From: Pontibacter rufus
Lineage (GTDB): Bacteria > Bacteroidota > Bacteroidia > Cytophagales > Hymenobacteraceae
DNA: 64,000 bases
Assembly: GCF_015694705.1 (NCBI RefSeq)
Contig: NZ_JADQDR010000001.1
Location: 496,001-560,000 of the forward strand
Direction: 5' to 3'
Of the stretch, positions 35,190-44,900 are shown piece by piece. The notes beneath the pieces are model-generated. The model had not been told where the DNA came from. It made no database searches and saw only the letters and a program-made list of their open reading frames with translations. The number at the start of each line of letters is the position of its first letter. Position 1 is the first letter of the stretch. The position numbers and the translations under genes are program-made.

Positions 35190-35807
35190 TTAACGATTTT
35201 GTATTTTTAGATCCTTGTTTTCGATAGTTGCCCATCGCTCGATCAGAAACCCATGCGGGTTGTTATCTGACCTGGAGACGTTACGTAAATAACCTTCGGT
35301 AATCAGGCTTCTGGATACAATACTGGTTGTACGGATGATACTTTGAGTAGCGAAGCATTTAAAAGGGTAGGGATAATCATCCATATTAACTATCACGCTA
35401 TCCACTTTTATCTGCTGACTGATATTTCCGGATATAATATTTGAGTAATATCCGTTTTCCTTTAAATTGTCATATTCTCTTTTGGCAGACCCGTCAGCGA
35501 GATACAATGCCTTGGTTACATTAGCTTCTATGACTTTATCATCCGGATCGAGTGTAAAGAAGAGCTGATGAAAGCTTTTTACATGATCCCTTGCTTCAAC
35601 AGGTATATTTTCGTTCCGTTCTGAAGCGTAGGCTTCGAGTGCCTTGCCATTAGCCAGAATGTAAACTTTACCCTGCATTTCGGACACCAAACGGAAACTT
35701 TTATAGAGCGCAAAGCAGCAAAGTATAACAGAACCAATAATAACAATCAATGTAAAGCTTCGGATATGCCTGAAGGCAGTATCAATATTTTTCATTTGTT
35801 TGAACAT
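35190..35807 (-). CDS. traK: Conjugative transfer protein TraK
   Basis: TraK, 205 residues, a VirB8-like inner-membrane subunit of CTnDOT-type systems. A short basic N-terminus (MFKQMKNIDTAFRHI) and one membrane helix (about 16-38) are followed by a periplasmic domain with EARDHVKSFHQLFFTLDPDDK and PYPFKCFATQSIIRTTSIVSRSLITEG, family blocks that are easy to recognise. Two starts are possible (35807 and 35795). Confidence 0.88.
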   Translation of the reverse strand: MFKQMKNIDTAFRHIRSFTLIVIIGSVILCCFALYKSFRLVSEMQGKVYILANGKALEAYASERNENIPVEARDHVKSFHQLFFTLDPDDKVIEANVTKALYLADGSAKREYDNLKENGYYSNIISGNISQQIKVDSVIVNMDDYPYPFKCFATQSIIRTTSIVSRSLITEGYLRNVSRSDNNPHGFLIERWATIENKDLKIQNR

Positions 35808-35833
35808 GATCTTTAGATTAGAATTTTAAACCA

Positions 35834-37042
35834 TTAGGAGTTCCCTTTTAACTTATCGCCCATATAACCAGAAGATTGATTGGATTTATCACCGAAGTAG
35901 GGCGATGATGAACCATGTCCGGCCATGCTTTGTGACAATTGGCTTGCAGCATTTCCCATTGCATCTATTGCCATACTGGTTCCACGTGTGGCGGTATTAA
36001 CTGCGCTGCTGGTGGTACTGCTGAAGATACTGGTTACTCTTTGTGCTAAAGCACCTCCACCGCCTGCATGGACAATGTAATTTGCTACGGATGGAACGGT
36101 GAAGTACCCGACTATTCCAATGATCATAAAAACCAGATAAGCTATATCTGTAGAGCTGAAAAAGGTATCACCATGATCCTGAACCTGGCCAATATCCAGT
36201 ACCAACATTTTTTCCTGTATTTTACCGATGATTGATCCGAAGATATTTGCTACCGGCAACCATAAGAAGATGTTGATATACCGGGCTAACCATACGGTAA
36301 GCGTATGCTGAAAGCCATCAAACACGGCAATACCAAAAACAAGCGGCCCTAATATTGAAAGGACAATTAATTGAAATGTTCGTAATGTATTAATGCAAAG
36401 TGCAGCAGCTTCAAACAGTACCCGTAGCACTTCGCTCATCCATTCCTTAACAGAATTTCGAAAGTTGTACGATGCTTTAGACATGGCGAACTGCACATCA
36501 TTCCCAATACTTTCAAAAATTCCTTCCTTGGAAGGGTCAGCGCTATCATGCGTATATTTATACCACCTGTCTCTGTCGCCGTTGCCAGATTCACCTATAT
36601 ACATTTGCCAGGTGTTAGATTGCTTAATAGCTGCTTCTTTCTGTTTTAGCAGCATCACTATAGCTTTATCGGAACCTTTAACCATTTGAGATGTAGCAGT
36701 GACCGTTGGTTTCATTATCCCATTGATCATGGCCAGTACGGATGGAAAGATCAGCACGCAAAAGCCGATTACAAAAGGACGAAGCAAAGGATAAAAATCA
36801 ATTGGCTCCGCATTCGCAATATGCCGCCATACCCTTGAAGCAATATACCATAGTGCTGCAAATCCTGCTATACCTTGTCCTACGCCTATAAGCTTGCTGC
36901 ATAAAGGCATCATCTCATCATACAATTGATCCAATGTGCTCTGGAGTCCATTCATTTCATCTGCAAGGCCTTGGGCTTGCGATAACAGAGGCAAAACCAT
37001 CCCCACTGCTGCAATCATCGCAGCTCTTTTCCACGTTGCCAT
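35834..37042 (-). CDS. traJ: Conjugative transfer protein TraJ
   Basis: TraJ, 402 residues, the polytopic VirB6-like inner-membrane protein. It has an N-terminal hydrophobic/signal-like region, then around 6-7 membrane helices (for example IDFYPLLRPFVIGFCVLIF, QLIVLSILGPLVFGIAVFDGF, DIAYLVFMIIGIVGYFTVP), and a Ser/Gly-rich C-terminal tail (SSPYFGDKSNQSSGYMGD). It lies next to the TraI-like genes. Confidence 0.9.
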   Translation of the reverse strand: MATWKRAAMIAAVGMVLPLLSQAQGLADEMNGLQSTLDQLYDEMMPLCSKLIGVGQGIAGFAALWYIASRVWRHIANAEPIDFYPLLRPFVIGFCVLIFPSVLAMINGIMKPTVTATSQMVKGSDKAIVMLLKQKEAAIKQSNTWQMYIGESGNGDRDRWYKYTHDSADPSKEGIFESIGNDVQFAMSKASYNFRNSVKEWMSEVLRVLFEAAALCINTLRTFQLIVLSILGPLVFGIAVFDGFQHTLTVWLARYINIFLWLPVANIFGSIIGKIQEKMLVLDIGQVQDHGDTFFSSTDIAYLVFMIIGIVGYFTVPSVANYIVHAGGGGALAQRVTSIFSSTTSSAVNTATRGTSMAIDAMGNAASQLSQSMAGHGSSSPYFGDKSNQSSGYMGDKLKGNS

Positions 37043-37051
37043 ATATTTATT

Positions 37052-37690
37052 TTAATTGGTTAAACCGTAAATGTTACGTAGTGCATTTACATCATTTTTG
37101 TCTTTGGCTCTTTGCACTGCGAGTACTGTTGTGTTATTGTTGAAATGTCTGAGAAACTGCACTTTGTCCTGCGTATCCATGAAGATGTCATCAATAGCTT
37201 TCAGACGTTCGCCATCTGACATGCGGAGTTTGTTTGCCGTAATGATGGTAGCCAGATCGTCCAGGTTATTGAGGCTTTGTTTAAACAGGTTATTATAAAC
37301 CCTTCCTAAATAATCCAGTTCCTGCGTGGTAAAATTGTTATCCTGTTTAAAGCGGTTAAAAGCATTTTTATATTCTTTAACCAGCAGGATCTGGTAATCA
37401 ATAATATCAGCCACCTTTTTGTAGTTCCTCACTGTAGGACTGACCTGCATCAGGCCGTCAAGAAAATTTTTATGCAAACTGAAATTATCTTTTGATAAAT
37501 CCTTTACTGTATCATATCCAGTGCTTACAATCTGATGCCCTTTTTTCATGTCGCTCAATATTTGCTTGAATTGCGCCAGTTTTTCAACATTCAAAAGCAA
37601 TTGTGCAATCTCGTCTGCCTGTGCATTAGCTTTTAAGGTGGTTCCCATTCCTGCAAGAGTTAATAGCAGGATAAAAATTATCTTTCTCAT
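37052..37690 (-). CDS. VirB5/TraI-like transfer protein, paralogue 1
   Basis: A 212-residue exported protein (signal MRKIIFILLLTLAGMG..NAQA), mostly helical. KKVADIIDYQILLVKEYKNAF, YLGRVYNNLFKQSLNNLDDL, and the C-terminal AVQRAKDKNDVNALRNIYGL match the other two copies upstream. The start at 37690 gives the signal peptide. In other systems such proteins are VirB5/TrbJ-like surface factors; here that assignment is inference. Confidence 0.75.
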   Translation of the reverse strand: MRKIIFILLLTLAGMGTTLKANAQADEIAQLLLNVEKLAQFKQILSDMKKGHQIVSTGYDTVKDLSKDNFSLHKNFLDGLMQVSPTVRNYKKVADIIDYQILLVKEYKNAFNRFKQDNNFTTQELDYLGRVYNNLFKQSLNNLDDLATIITANKLRMSDGERLKAIDDIFMDTQDKVQFLRHFNNNTTVLAVQRAKDKNDVNALRNIYGLTN

Positions 37691-37691
37691 C

Positions 37692-38339
37692 TTATTCGTT
37701 TTTAATGCCGTTAACAGACCGGCTGATTTGAATGTCACTCTTCTCTTTGATCCTGGAATTAGCCAGTACAATAGCTTCGTTGCTGAAGCTTTGCGTAAAT
37801 GAGTACTTATCCTGCATATCATTATACAAAGCATCCACTCTTTTTATCCGCTCATCATCTTTCATTTCGAACTTATTGTTTGTCGTTACTGCAATCAGTT
37901 CATCTATCGTTTTATTGCAATCCTCCAGCAACTGACTATAGACACGGTAGATATAGCTGCGCTCCTCTGAGCTTAAGGCATCGCTTTCCTGTATGCGACG
38001 GTATGTCTGTTTATAGATTTGTGCAATCTTTACCTGATAGGCAATGATGCCTGCAACCTTTTCATAATTTTTAATCTTCGGATTAACACTTTCAAGAGAA
38101 TTGAAATAATCCGTATGCAGGTTAAACTCTCCGTTTTTAACATCACCGATAGCGGTTAGTCCGTCTTGTGCGATAGAATATCCTTTTTTTGCATATCCTA
38201 TATAGACCTGCAAAGCATCTATCTGCTGAACCATGTATTTTTTCTGTGTCTTTTTCTGCTGAAACCACTCTTCAAAGGTTTGCGCCTTCAGGGAGCTAAC
38301 AGCTATCATGAATACCATAAACATTAGGAGCTTTTTCAT
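37692..38339 (-). CDS. VirB5/TraI-like transfer protein, paralogue 2
   Basis: A 215-residue exported protein (signal MKKLLMFMVFMIAVSSLKAQ). The helix pattern, KNYEKVAGIIAYQVKIAQIY, RSYIYRVYSQLLEDCNKTIDELIAVTT and the C-terminus differ from paralogue 1 but share length, order and spacing. The stop codon lies 2 bp before the start of paralogue 1. The C-terminal motif (RAxxxND..) of the others is replaced by NSRIKEKSDIQISRSVNG, the most divergent of the three. Confidence 0.72.
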   Translation of the reverse strand: MKKLLMFMVFMIAVSSLKAQTFEEWFQQKKTQKKYMVQQIDALQVYIGYAKKGYSIAQDGLTAIGDVKNGEFNLHTDYFNSLESVNPKIKNYEKVAGIIAYQVKIAQIYKQTYRRIQESDALSSEERSYIYRVYSQLLEDCNKTIDELIAVTTNNKFEMKDDERIKRVDALYNDMQDKYSFTQSFSNEAIVLANSRIKEKSDIQISRSVNGIKNE

Positions 38340-38369
38340 GTATTTACATTCTAAATGGTTTAAAGTAGA

Positions 38370-39056
38370 CTATTGCAGGCCATAGAGCTTCTTAATCACG
38401 TCTGCATCGTTTTGCGATCTTGCCCGTTGCAGGCTTAGTATCACATTCTGCTGATTGAACCTGGTTAAATCTTCATAATTCTCATCCACCTGGTCCGCCG
38501 CTTTATTGATAATTTCAATCCGCTGGGCATCACTCATTTTAGTTTGAAAGGAGTTGATAACCAGAAAGATCAGGTCAATATTTTTGGCAGTTTCATCTAG
38601 TATGCCGGAATAAACTTTTGCCATGTAGCTGAGCTCTTTTTCTGTGAAGTGCTTATCCTGCCTGAAAAGGCTCCAGGCTCTTTGATATTCTTCAACAAGC
38701 CGTACTTGTTTTATGGTAATATCTTTTATACGCTGGTAATAGGTAATAATGGATCTTACTTTAGCCAGCTCCTCATAATAGTCTTTGTAAAGAGTGCGCT
38801 GTTTCTCTGTCCAGTCAGATATTTCATCCAGTTTTAATTTGGACATAGTGTTTTCTAACGTCTTTTGTGCATTTTGAAGCCAGATCGTTTTATTTTGCAG
38901 GCGCTGAATTTTCAAGTCAGCAGCCTTGATTACTTTTTTGACCGCTGCTTTAATAATTTCTGCAATTGCAATAGGCGTAGCATTAGTTTGCCTTGGTGAT
39001 AATATGGTCAATATGCAAAAAAGCATGACTATCATAATTTTCATGTACTTTTTCAT
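38370..39056 (-). CDS. VirB5/TraI-like transfer protein, paralogue 3
   Basis: A 228-residue exported protein (signal MKKYMKIMIVMLFCILTI..TNA). It has a longer N-terminal helical segment (IAEIIKAAVKKVIKAADLKIQRLQNKTIWLQN) than its two paralogues, and ends AQNDADVIKKLYGLQ-like (SLQRARSQNDADVIKKLYGL), matching paralogue 1. It is the first of the three to be transcribed, right after traG. Confidence 0.75.
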   Translation of the reverse strand: MKKYMKIMIVMLFCILTILSPRQTNATPIAIAEIIKAAVKKVIKAADLKIQRLQNKTIWLQNAQKTLENTMSKLKLDEISDWTEKQRTLYKDYYEELAKVRSIITYYQRIKDITIKQVRLVEEYQRAWSLFRQDKHFTEKELSYMAKVYSGILDETAKNIDLIFLVINSFQTKMSDAQRIEIINKAADQVDENYEDLTRFNQQNVILSLQRARSQNDADVIKKLYGLQ

Positions 39057-39067
39057 AATTCCAGTGT

Positions 39068-41539
39068 TTAATGGTTACCGTTAATTATATCTTTTGCCAG
39101 TGCTGCAATTCCCTTTTGAATATCACCGCCAAACCTGGTGGCATATGCCTGCACTTTTACTTTTTCCGTTTCTTCGGTGGTATATGCCAAGTACTCCTGT
39201 AAGGAAACTTCTGTCCGGTATACTTTGGAAAGCATGCCACCCAGACTGATAAAAACTTCTTTGTATTTTTTGGTAGGGTCATTGGCTTTATTTACAGATA
39301 AGATCAACGCTTTTTCCTTCTCTGTTAAGCCGAGGAGCTCCTGTATCAGATCGAATTTGTTCTGGTACTTCGACTGGTCTAAGAGTATCTTGCAATCGGA
39401 ATTATTAATGATCGCTTGTTTTACAACTGGAGAAGAAATAATGTCCTCCACTTCCTGTGTTACGACAACGGCTTCGCCAAAGAATTTACGGACGGTTTTA
39501 AACAAGTACTTAATGTATTCTGCCATGCCTTCTTTGGCAATGGCTTTCCATGCTTCCTCTATTAATATCATTTTACGGACGCCTTTGAGCTTACGCATTT
39601 TGCTGATAAAGACTTCCATAATAATTATGGTGACTACAGGAAATAAGATGGGGTGATCTTTAATGTTATCCAGCTCAAACACGATAAATCGCTCGGTGAG
39701 CAGTTCTAAGTTTTCGGTTGCGTTAAGCAGGTAATCAAATTCTCCGCCCTGATAATATGGTCGAAGCACATACAAAAAGTTACCTATGTCAAAATCCTTT
39801 TCTTTTACTTTATCATTAGTCAAAACGGCTACAAATTCATTGCGCAGGAAATCGTAAAAGCTATTGAAGCAGGGAAACAATCCGGTATCCTTAGCCAGTC
39901 TTTCATAATAGAGTTGCAGCGCATTGGATAAAGCCACATACTCTGAGCGGTTAAAAGTTTCATTGTCTTTTTTCCATAAGGCCAGCAGTAGGGTTTTGAT
40001 GCTTTCCTTTTTCTCGGTATCCAGGTTATCCCCTTCACCAATATAAAAAGGGTTAAAGCGGATGGGATTTTTCTCATCATAAGTGAAATAGTAACCGCCT
40101 ACCATATCACATAAACCTTTATAGCTATGTCCGACATCCACTAAGACAATGTGGGTTCCCTGCTCGTAATAGCTTCTTACCATGTGATTGGTAAAGAAAG
40201 ATTTGCCGCTGCCACTTGGCCCTAAAATAAATTTGTTCCGGTTAGTACAGATACCAAGTTTAACAGGTTCATCGCTGATATCCACATGCACCGGCTTCCC
40301 GGTCAGCCGATCACCGAGCCTGATCCCTACAGGGCTTAATGAAGAGCGGTAATTGGTTTCAAGGTTTAAAAAGCAAACTGCTTGTTCTGCAAACGTGTCA
40401 AACGTATCGTTCATTGGAAAATCGGCTTCATTGCCTGGAATGCCTGCCCAGAATATTTGCGGTGCACCGGCTGTTTCCTGTTTGGCTGCTGCATCCATTT
40501 GTGCCAGTGCAGAAGAAACCAGGTTTTTGATGTCCTTTAATTCCTCTTTCTTATCTGTCCAGACCAGTACATTAAAATGTGCTTTAATCGGCAGACGTTG
40601 TTGGCTAATCGCTTCATTTAAAAAATCATTCGTAGAATCTCTTGAAATGGTATTTTCACGGGAATACGCTGATAAAGACTGTAAACGCAGGCGTTTACTT
40701 TCCAGCTTCTGTAAAGTCTTTTGTGCATCTTCTATGAAAATGTATTGATTATAGATATGATTGCAGGATAAAAGCTGTCCCAAAGTAGATGCAAAACCAA
40801 TACTGAACTTGGTTTTATCTGTGGAGTACCTGTCGTAGTTAATGCGTGAGCCGCACAAAGAGGGAAGATCGGCGGCATCTCCCAAAGTATAGAGCTGACA
40901 ATGTTGATCACCAACCTGAATGCCCTCTTTAAATTCAATATCCTTAAACAGGAATGAATTATCTTTTTCAGATAAAGAGCAATAGCGTTCAATAAACCCT
41001 TGTTTACGAGAATGACTTTGTAATTCCTCATCCTTCAGACGAGTTAACTTTACAAAACCACTATCTTCCAATATGCGTTTAAACTGGCCTGCGCTGTCTA
41101 AGAAATCCTGCAACAATTGAGGTTTTAATGTTTGTTCAGGAGCAATGGATCGACGTAAAAGATTGGAGAATAAAGAACTGGATATTTTTCGCCCTATAGG
41201 CTTTTTTATGAGGAGGATATAACAAGTGTGCTTTAAAAAAGAGCGTTCATTAAAAAATTGATCACTGCTTCGTGAAAGAAAACTTACATCCTCGTTGCTG
41301 AAATCGGGCTGATACTTACTATCAATAAACCAATCCTGTTTATGGAACACGGTTAGTTTAGGCAATATCTTGATTGCCTTTATCCATGTTTGATGAAAGG
41401 CTTCATATTCCTGATCGGATAGACTAAATATTTCAGGCAATTCTGCCTGAAACACCAGGGTAATGTCGCCCTGTTTGGACAGAATGCAATCATGCTCCAC
41501 GCCCATAATTGGTAAAATATCATTCAACTGCTTTTCCAT
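39068..41539 (-). CDS. traG: Conjugative transfer ATPase TraG
   Basis: TraG, a VirB4-type T4SS ATPase of 823 residues. It has an N-terminal domain (DUF-type, about 1-380) and a P-loop ATPase domain: Walker A LGPSGSGKSFFTNHM, Walker B MILIEEAWKAI, and motif LLDQSKYQNKF. It drives pilus assembly and substrate transfer. ATG at 41539 is preferred to GTG at 41545, both poorly supplied with ribosome sites. TraF lies 31 bp upstream. Confidence 0.92.
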   Translation of the reverse strand: MEKQLNDILPIMGVEHDCILSKQGDITLVFQAELPEIFSLSDQEYEAFHQTWIKAIKILPKLTVFHKQDWFIDSKYQPDFSNEDVSFLSRSSDQFFNERSFLKHTCYILLIKKPIGRKISSSLFSNLLRRSIAPEQTLKPQLLQDFLDSAGQFKRILEDSGFVKLTRLKDEELQSHSRKQGFIERYCSLSEKDNSFLFKDIEFKEGIQVGDQHCQLYTLGDAADLPSLCGSRINYDRYSTDKTKFSIGFASTLGQLLSCNHIYNQYIFIEDAQKTLQKLESKRLRLQSLSAYSRENTISRDSTNDFLNEAISQQRLPIKAHFNVLVWTDKKEELKDIKNLVSSALAQMDAAAKQETAGAPQIFWAGIPGNEADFPMNDTFDTFAEQAVCFLNLETNYRSSLSPVGIRLGDRLTGKPVHVDISDEPVKLGICTNRNKFILGPSGSGKSFFTNHMVRSYYEQGTHIVLVDVGHSYKGLCDMVGGYYFTYDEKNPIRFNPFYIGEGDNLDTEKKESIKTLLLALWKKDNETFNRSEYVALSNALQLYYERLAKDTGLFPCFNSFYDFLRNEFVAVLTNDKVKEKDFDIGNFLYVLRPYYQGGEFDYLLNATENLELLTERFIVFELDNIKDHPILFPVVTIIIMEVFISKMRKLKGVRKMILIEEAWKAIAKEGMAEYIKYLFKTVRKFFGEAVVVTQEVEDIISSPVVKQAIINNSDCKILLDQSKYQNKFDLIQELLGLTEKEKALILSVNKANDPTKKYKEVFISLGGMLSKVYRTEVSLQEYLAYTTEETEKVKVQAYATRFGGDIQKGIAALAKDIINGNH

Positions 41540-41569
41540 CTTCACTTTTTACCTGCTAAAATTTATTTT

Positions 41570-41923
41570 CTATTTATTCCACGTATCTGAAACTTTTACT
41601 TCAGTTGTGTTTCCGAGTCTGAAAACCAACCTGCTGGTGGATTTGATTACTTTTGGCACACGCTGCCTTGCCAGTTTTTTCATCATCCCGTATTCACCAT
41701 AAGTGTTGCTTAAAGCATAAATCTTCATGGTAAGCACAGTGCCTGCGATCAGGATGATGCCTATGCATATAAAAGAGTTAATCCCGATGATATACATTAT
41801 GGCAAAAAGGATAAGCAGGGCAATAACGCCACCTCCGAAATACCATATGTATTGTGCTTTAAGCCCTTTAAATTCTATGGACTTGTTTATGCCTTTATTA
41901 ATTTGATATACACTGTTACTCAT
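41570..41923 (-). CDS. traF: Conjugative transfer protein TraF
   Basis: TraF (DUF4133), 117 residues, a small two-helix inner-membrane protein equivalent to VirB3. The sequence INKSIEFKGLKAQYIWYFGGG, then hydrophobic segments near residues 30-48 and 52-70, then a basic C-terminus (KLARQRVPKVIKSTSRLV), is the usual form. It lies between the large methyltransferase-helicase and traG. Confidence 0.88.
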   Translation of the reverse strand: MSNSVYQINKGINKSIEFKGLKAQYIWYFGGGVIALLILFAIMYIIGINSFICIGIILIAGTVLTMKIYALSNTYGEYGMMKKLARQRVPKVIKSTSRLVFRLGNTTEVKVSDTWNK

Positions 41924-41933
41924 AGCTCTTATT

Positions 41934-44900
41934 TTAAATTCTTAATCTGCTGCTGCGTCGCAGTCTGGATTCTTCATTAACTATATGTGATTGAACAGCT
42001 TCTTTACCGTTTACTGCCATTCCGTTTGCTTTTGCTAATACTATCTCCAAGGCTGCATTTTCCTTTGGCTGCATTTGTATTACAGGAGTTTCTGTGATGG
42101 CTGTATGTTTTCGTTCTTTATCATTAGGGTTGCCGGAGTCTATTGCACCGCTTTGCTTCATCTGGTTTTCCTGTATTTTCAGAGTTATCTCTCTTTCCAG
42201 CTTCGCCAGTTCACTTTTCATTTGTGCCAGTTCCGTTTCTTTTTCAAAGGGTTTAACCACGATCTGCTCTACCATCGGAATGTTCTTATTTAATTCTACC
42301 AATGTCTTTTCGTATTTCTCTTTAAGCGATTCTACACGGTCTATAGCATTTAAAAAATGGCGGGCAGCAAGCTTAGGATTATCTGTATTTGGATGCCCCT
42401 GGCTAAAGGTGTATTTGATACCGCTCTCAGGCCGTTCTGCATAGAGAGTATTATAATACTTATAGTTCAGCGACCCTTTTTCCTCAAATGCTTCTTTATG
42501 CTGACGGATAACTAAATCAAAACCATACAAGCTCCCTATCTTAGGGTCATCTGAAGGTTTCCAGTTTTTATACAGATTGATCAGATGCTTACCGATAGCT
42601 TCCGATTCCGCAGAATGGATGCCTTTGAGCTGGACTGGATTAGCTTTAGTGCCATCCTTCTCATAGTATAATCTGCTTTTATATAAGGTTTCATCGCTGC
42701 TAAGCTTGCCAAGTATTTTAATGGTATCATCCTTATCCGATTGCAGGGTCTCTAATTGGTATTTAGAGCGGGAAGCTTCACGATAATGCGCTATTTTAAG
42801 GCTTTCCATTACCGCAATCTTTTTCTCCAGTTTGGATTTTTCCAACAACGAGGTATCACCGGATAGAATGGCTATATATTCTGAAAAATTCATTCCACTT
42901 TTTTCATCAACAGCACCTTCATCAATGGTTCGAACATTCAGTTCACAATTCTTCATCTGGCTGATAAAGGTTTGTTTGTTCTTCAGCAGGTTGAATTTGT
43001 AATTGTCCAGTGACTGCTCTACTGCGTAGATGTAATTCTGGACTTTATTATCGTAGTGGTCTCTTGCAATGATGTTTCCCTGTCTGGCGCCCCTGCCATT
43101 GCGTTGCTCCAGTTCTGAAGGTTTCCAGGGAATATCTAAATGATGCATAGCAATGACACGCTGCTGTACATTTAAACCGGTGCCTGCCTTTTCCGTACTG
43201 CCTAATAAGATCCGTATTTGTCCGCTATTCATTTTTCGGAATAGTTCCGGTTTTTGTTTATCTGTCCAGTCATGGATGAAGGTGATTTCCTGAGCAGGTA
43301 TATTAAAATCCCTAACCAGCTTTTCTTTCAGCGCATCGTAAATATTAAAGGCATCCGGTTTGGGGGTTCCGATATCACTGAAGACAATCTGTGTTCCTTT
43401 ATGCTGTTGACTTTGATTATACAGTTCTGCCACCTTTCTGGCACAAACATTTACTTTATTATCGGGATGATCATCATAACTAAGACTATCTACAAGCCGC
43501 ATATCAGCGGCCATTTTTTTGGCATAATTTGTAGCAATCAGCATTCGCCCTTTATCTTCTTCCCTGCTGAGGGGCATCCTGCCGATGAGTGTAGCATCGC
43601 CTGTTTTGGCAAATTGCATCAGCCTTTTAATAAACTCGCTTTGTTCCGGTGTAGGCTGAATATTAACCAATGTCTCATTCAAATCCGGTTTAGCAAGACT
43701 GATATGTTTCGCAGTTTTGTAATCGGTAATCTCGTTATAGAACAGTGCCAGTTCGGGCACCTTAATAAAATGACGAAAGCGTTCTTTCGCAATGATTTCA
43801 TTAGTTACTGAAAATTCAAAGTCGGTGGTTTTCCTTGCGAAAACTGCTGCCCAGCCATCAAAGTTTTCAATATGCTGTCGTTCCATTTCCTTCGGACGGA
43901 GATATTTAAACAGCAGGTACATTTCCGTTAGGCTATTGGAAATGGGTGTACCCGATAAAAAGGTTACACACAGATCCGAATTAAATTTTTGTTGTAAAGT
44001 GCGTACTGCAAAAAGCATATTAAGCGCCTTCTGGCTGCCTTGCATATTGCCAATACCGGCAACACGGTCATGACGGGTAGTAAAAGTCAGGTTCTTAAAT
44101 TTATGAGCTTCATCTACAAAAAGATGATCAACACCCATTTCCTTAAAATGAATGCCGTTATCTTTTTTCTGCTCTATATCACTCATCAGGCTTTTAAGCT
44201 TGCCCTGCAAATTGTTCTTCCGGACTTCTAGTCCTTTGAGCATCTTTTTGGATATATCACCGCCTAAATCTTTTAATGTTTCCAGATCGCGCTCTACATT
44301 ATCCAGCTCCGTCTGAAATATCTCTTTTTGTACTTCGGGTGACTGTGGTATTTTACCAAACTGGTCATGTGTCAGGATGATGCAATCCCAATTATTATTT
44401 TTGATTTCATGAAATAGCCGTAAGCGTTTTGCGGGTGTAAAATCATTTTCACCCGGTGCGAGGATTCGGGCTTTAGGATAGGCTTTCCGGTATGTTTCGG
44501 TAATCTGGTTAATGTTGGCTTTCAAAGCCAGGACCATCGGCTTATTGATAATACCGAGCCTTTTCATTTCATTAGCGGCAATGATCATTGTAAGCGTTTT
44601 ACCCAAACCGACTTCATGATCTACCAATGCACCTTTGTTTTGCATAATGCGCCATGCTGCATTCTTTTGAGAACTATACAGGTCCTCAATGCCCAGCTTT
44701 TGTTTATCCAGCCCTGGAAAGGTTAAATGCTTACCATCGTATTCACGCAGTACATAGCAATTGAAGGTGTTATTATAGAGGGTTTCTAAATGTTTCTTAT
44801 CCGTTTCCGGTAATTGCTGTAACCAGTTAATAAAACCGTTTCGGATGGATTCAATCTTTTGGTGAGCAAGCTGGATCGCTTCATTATCCGGCAAACGAAT

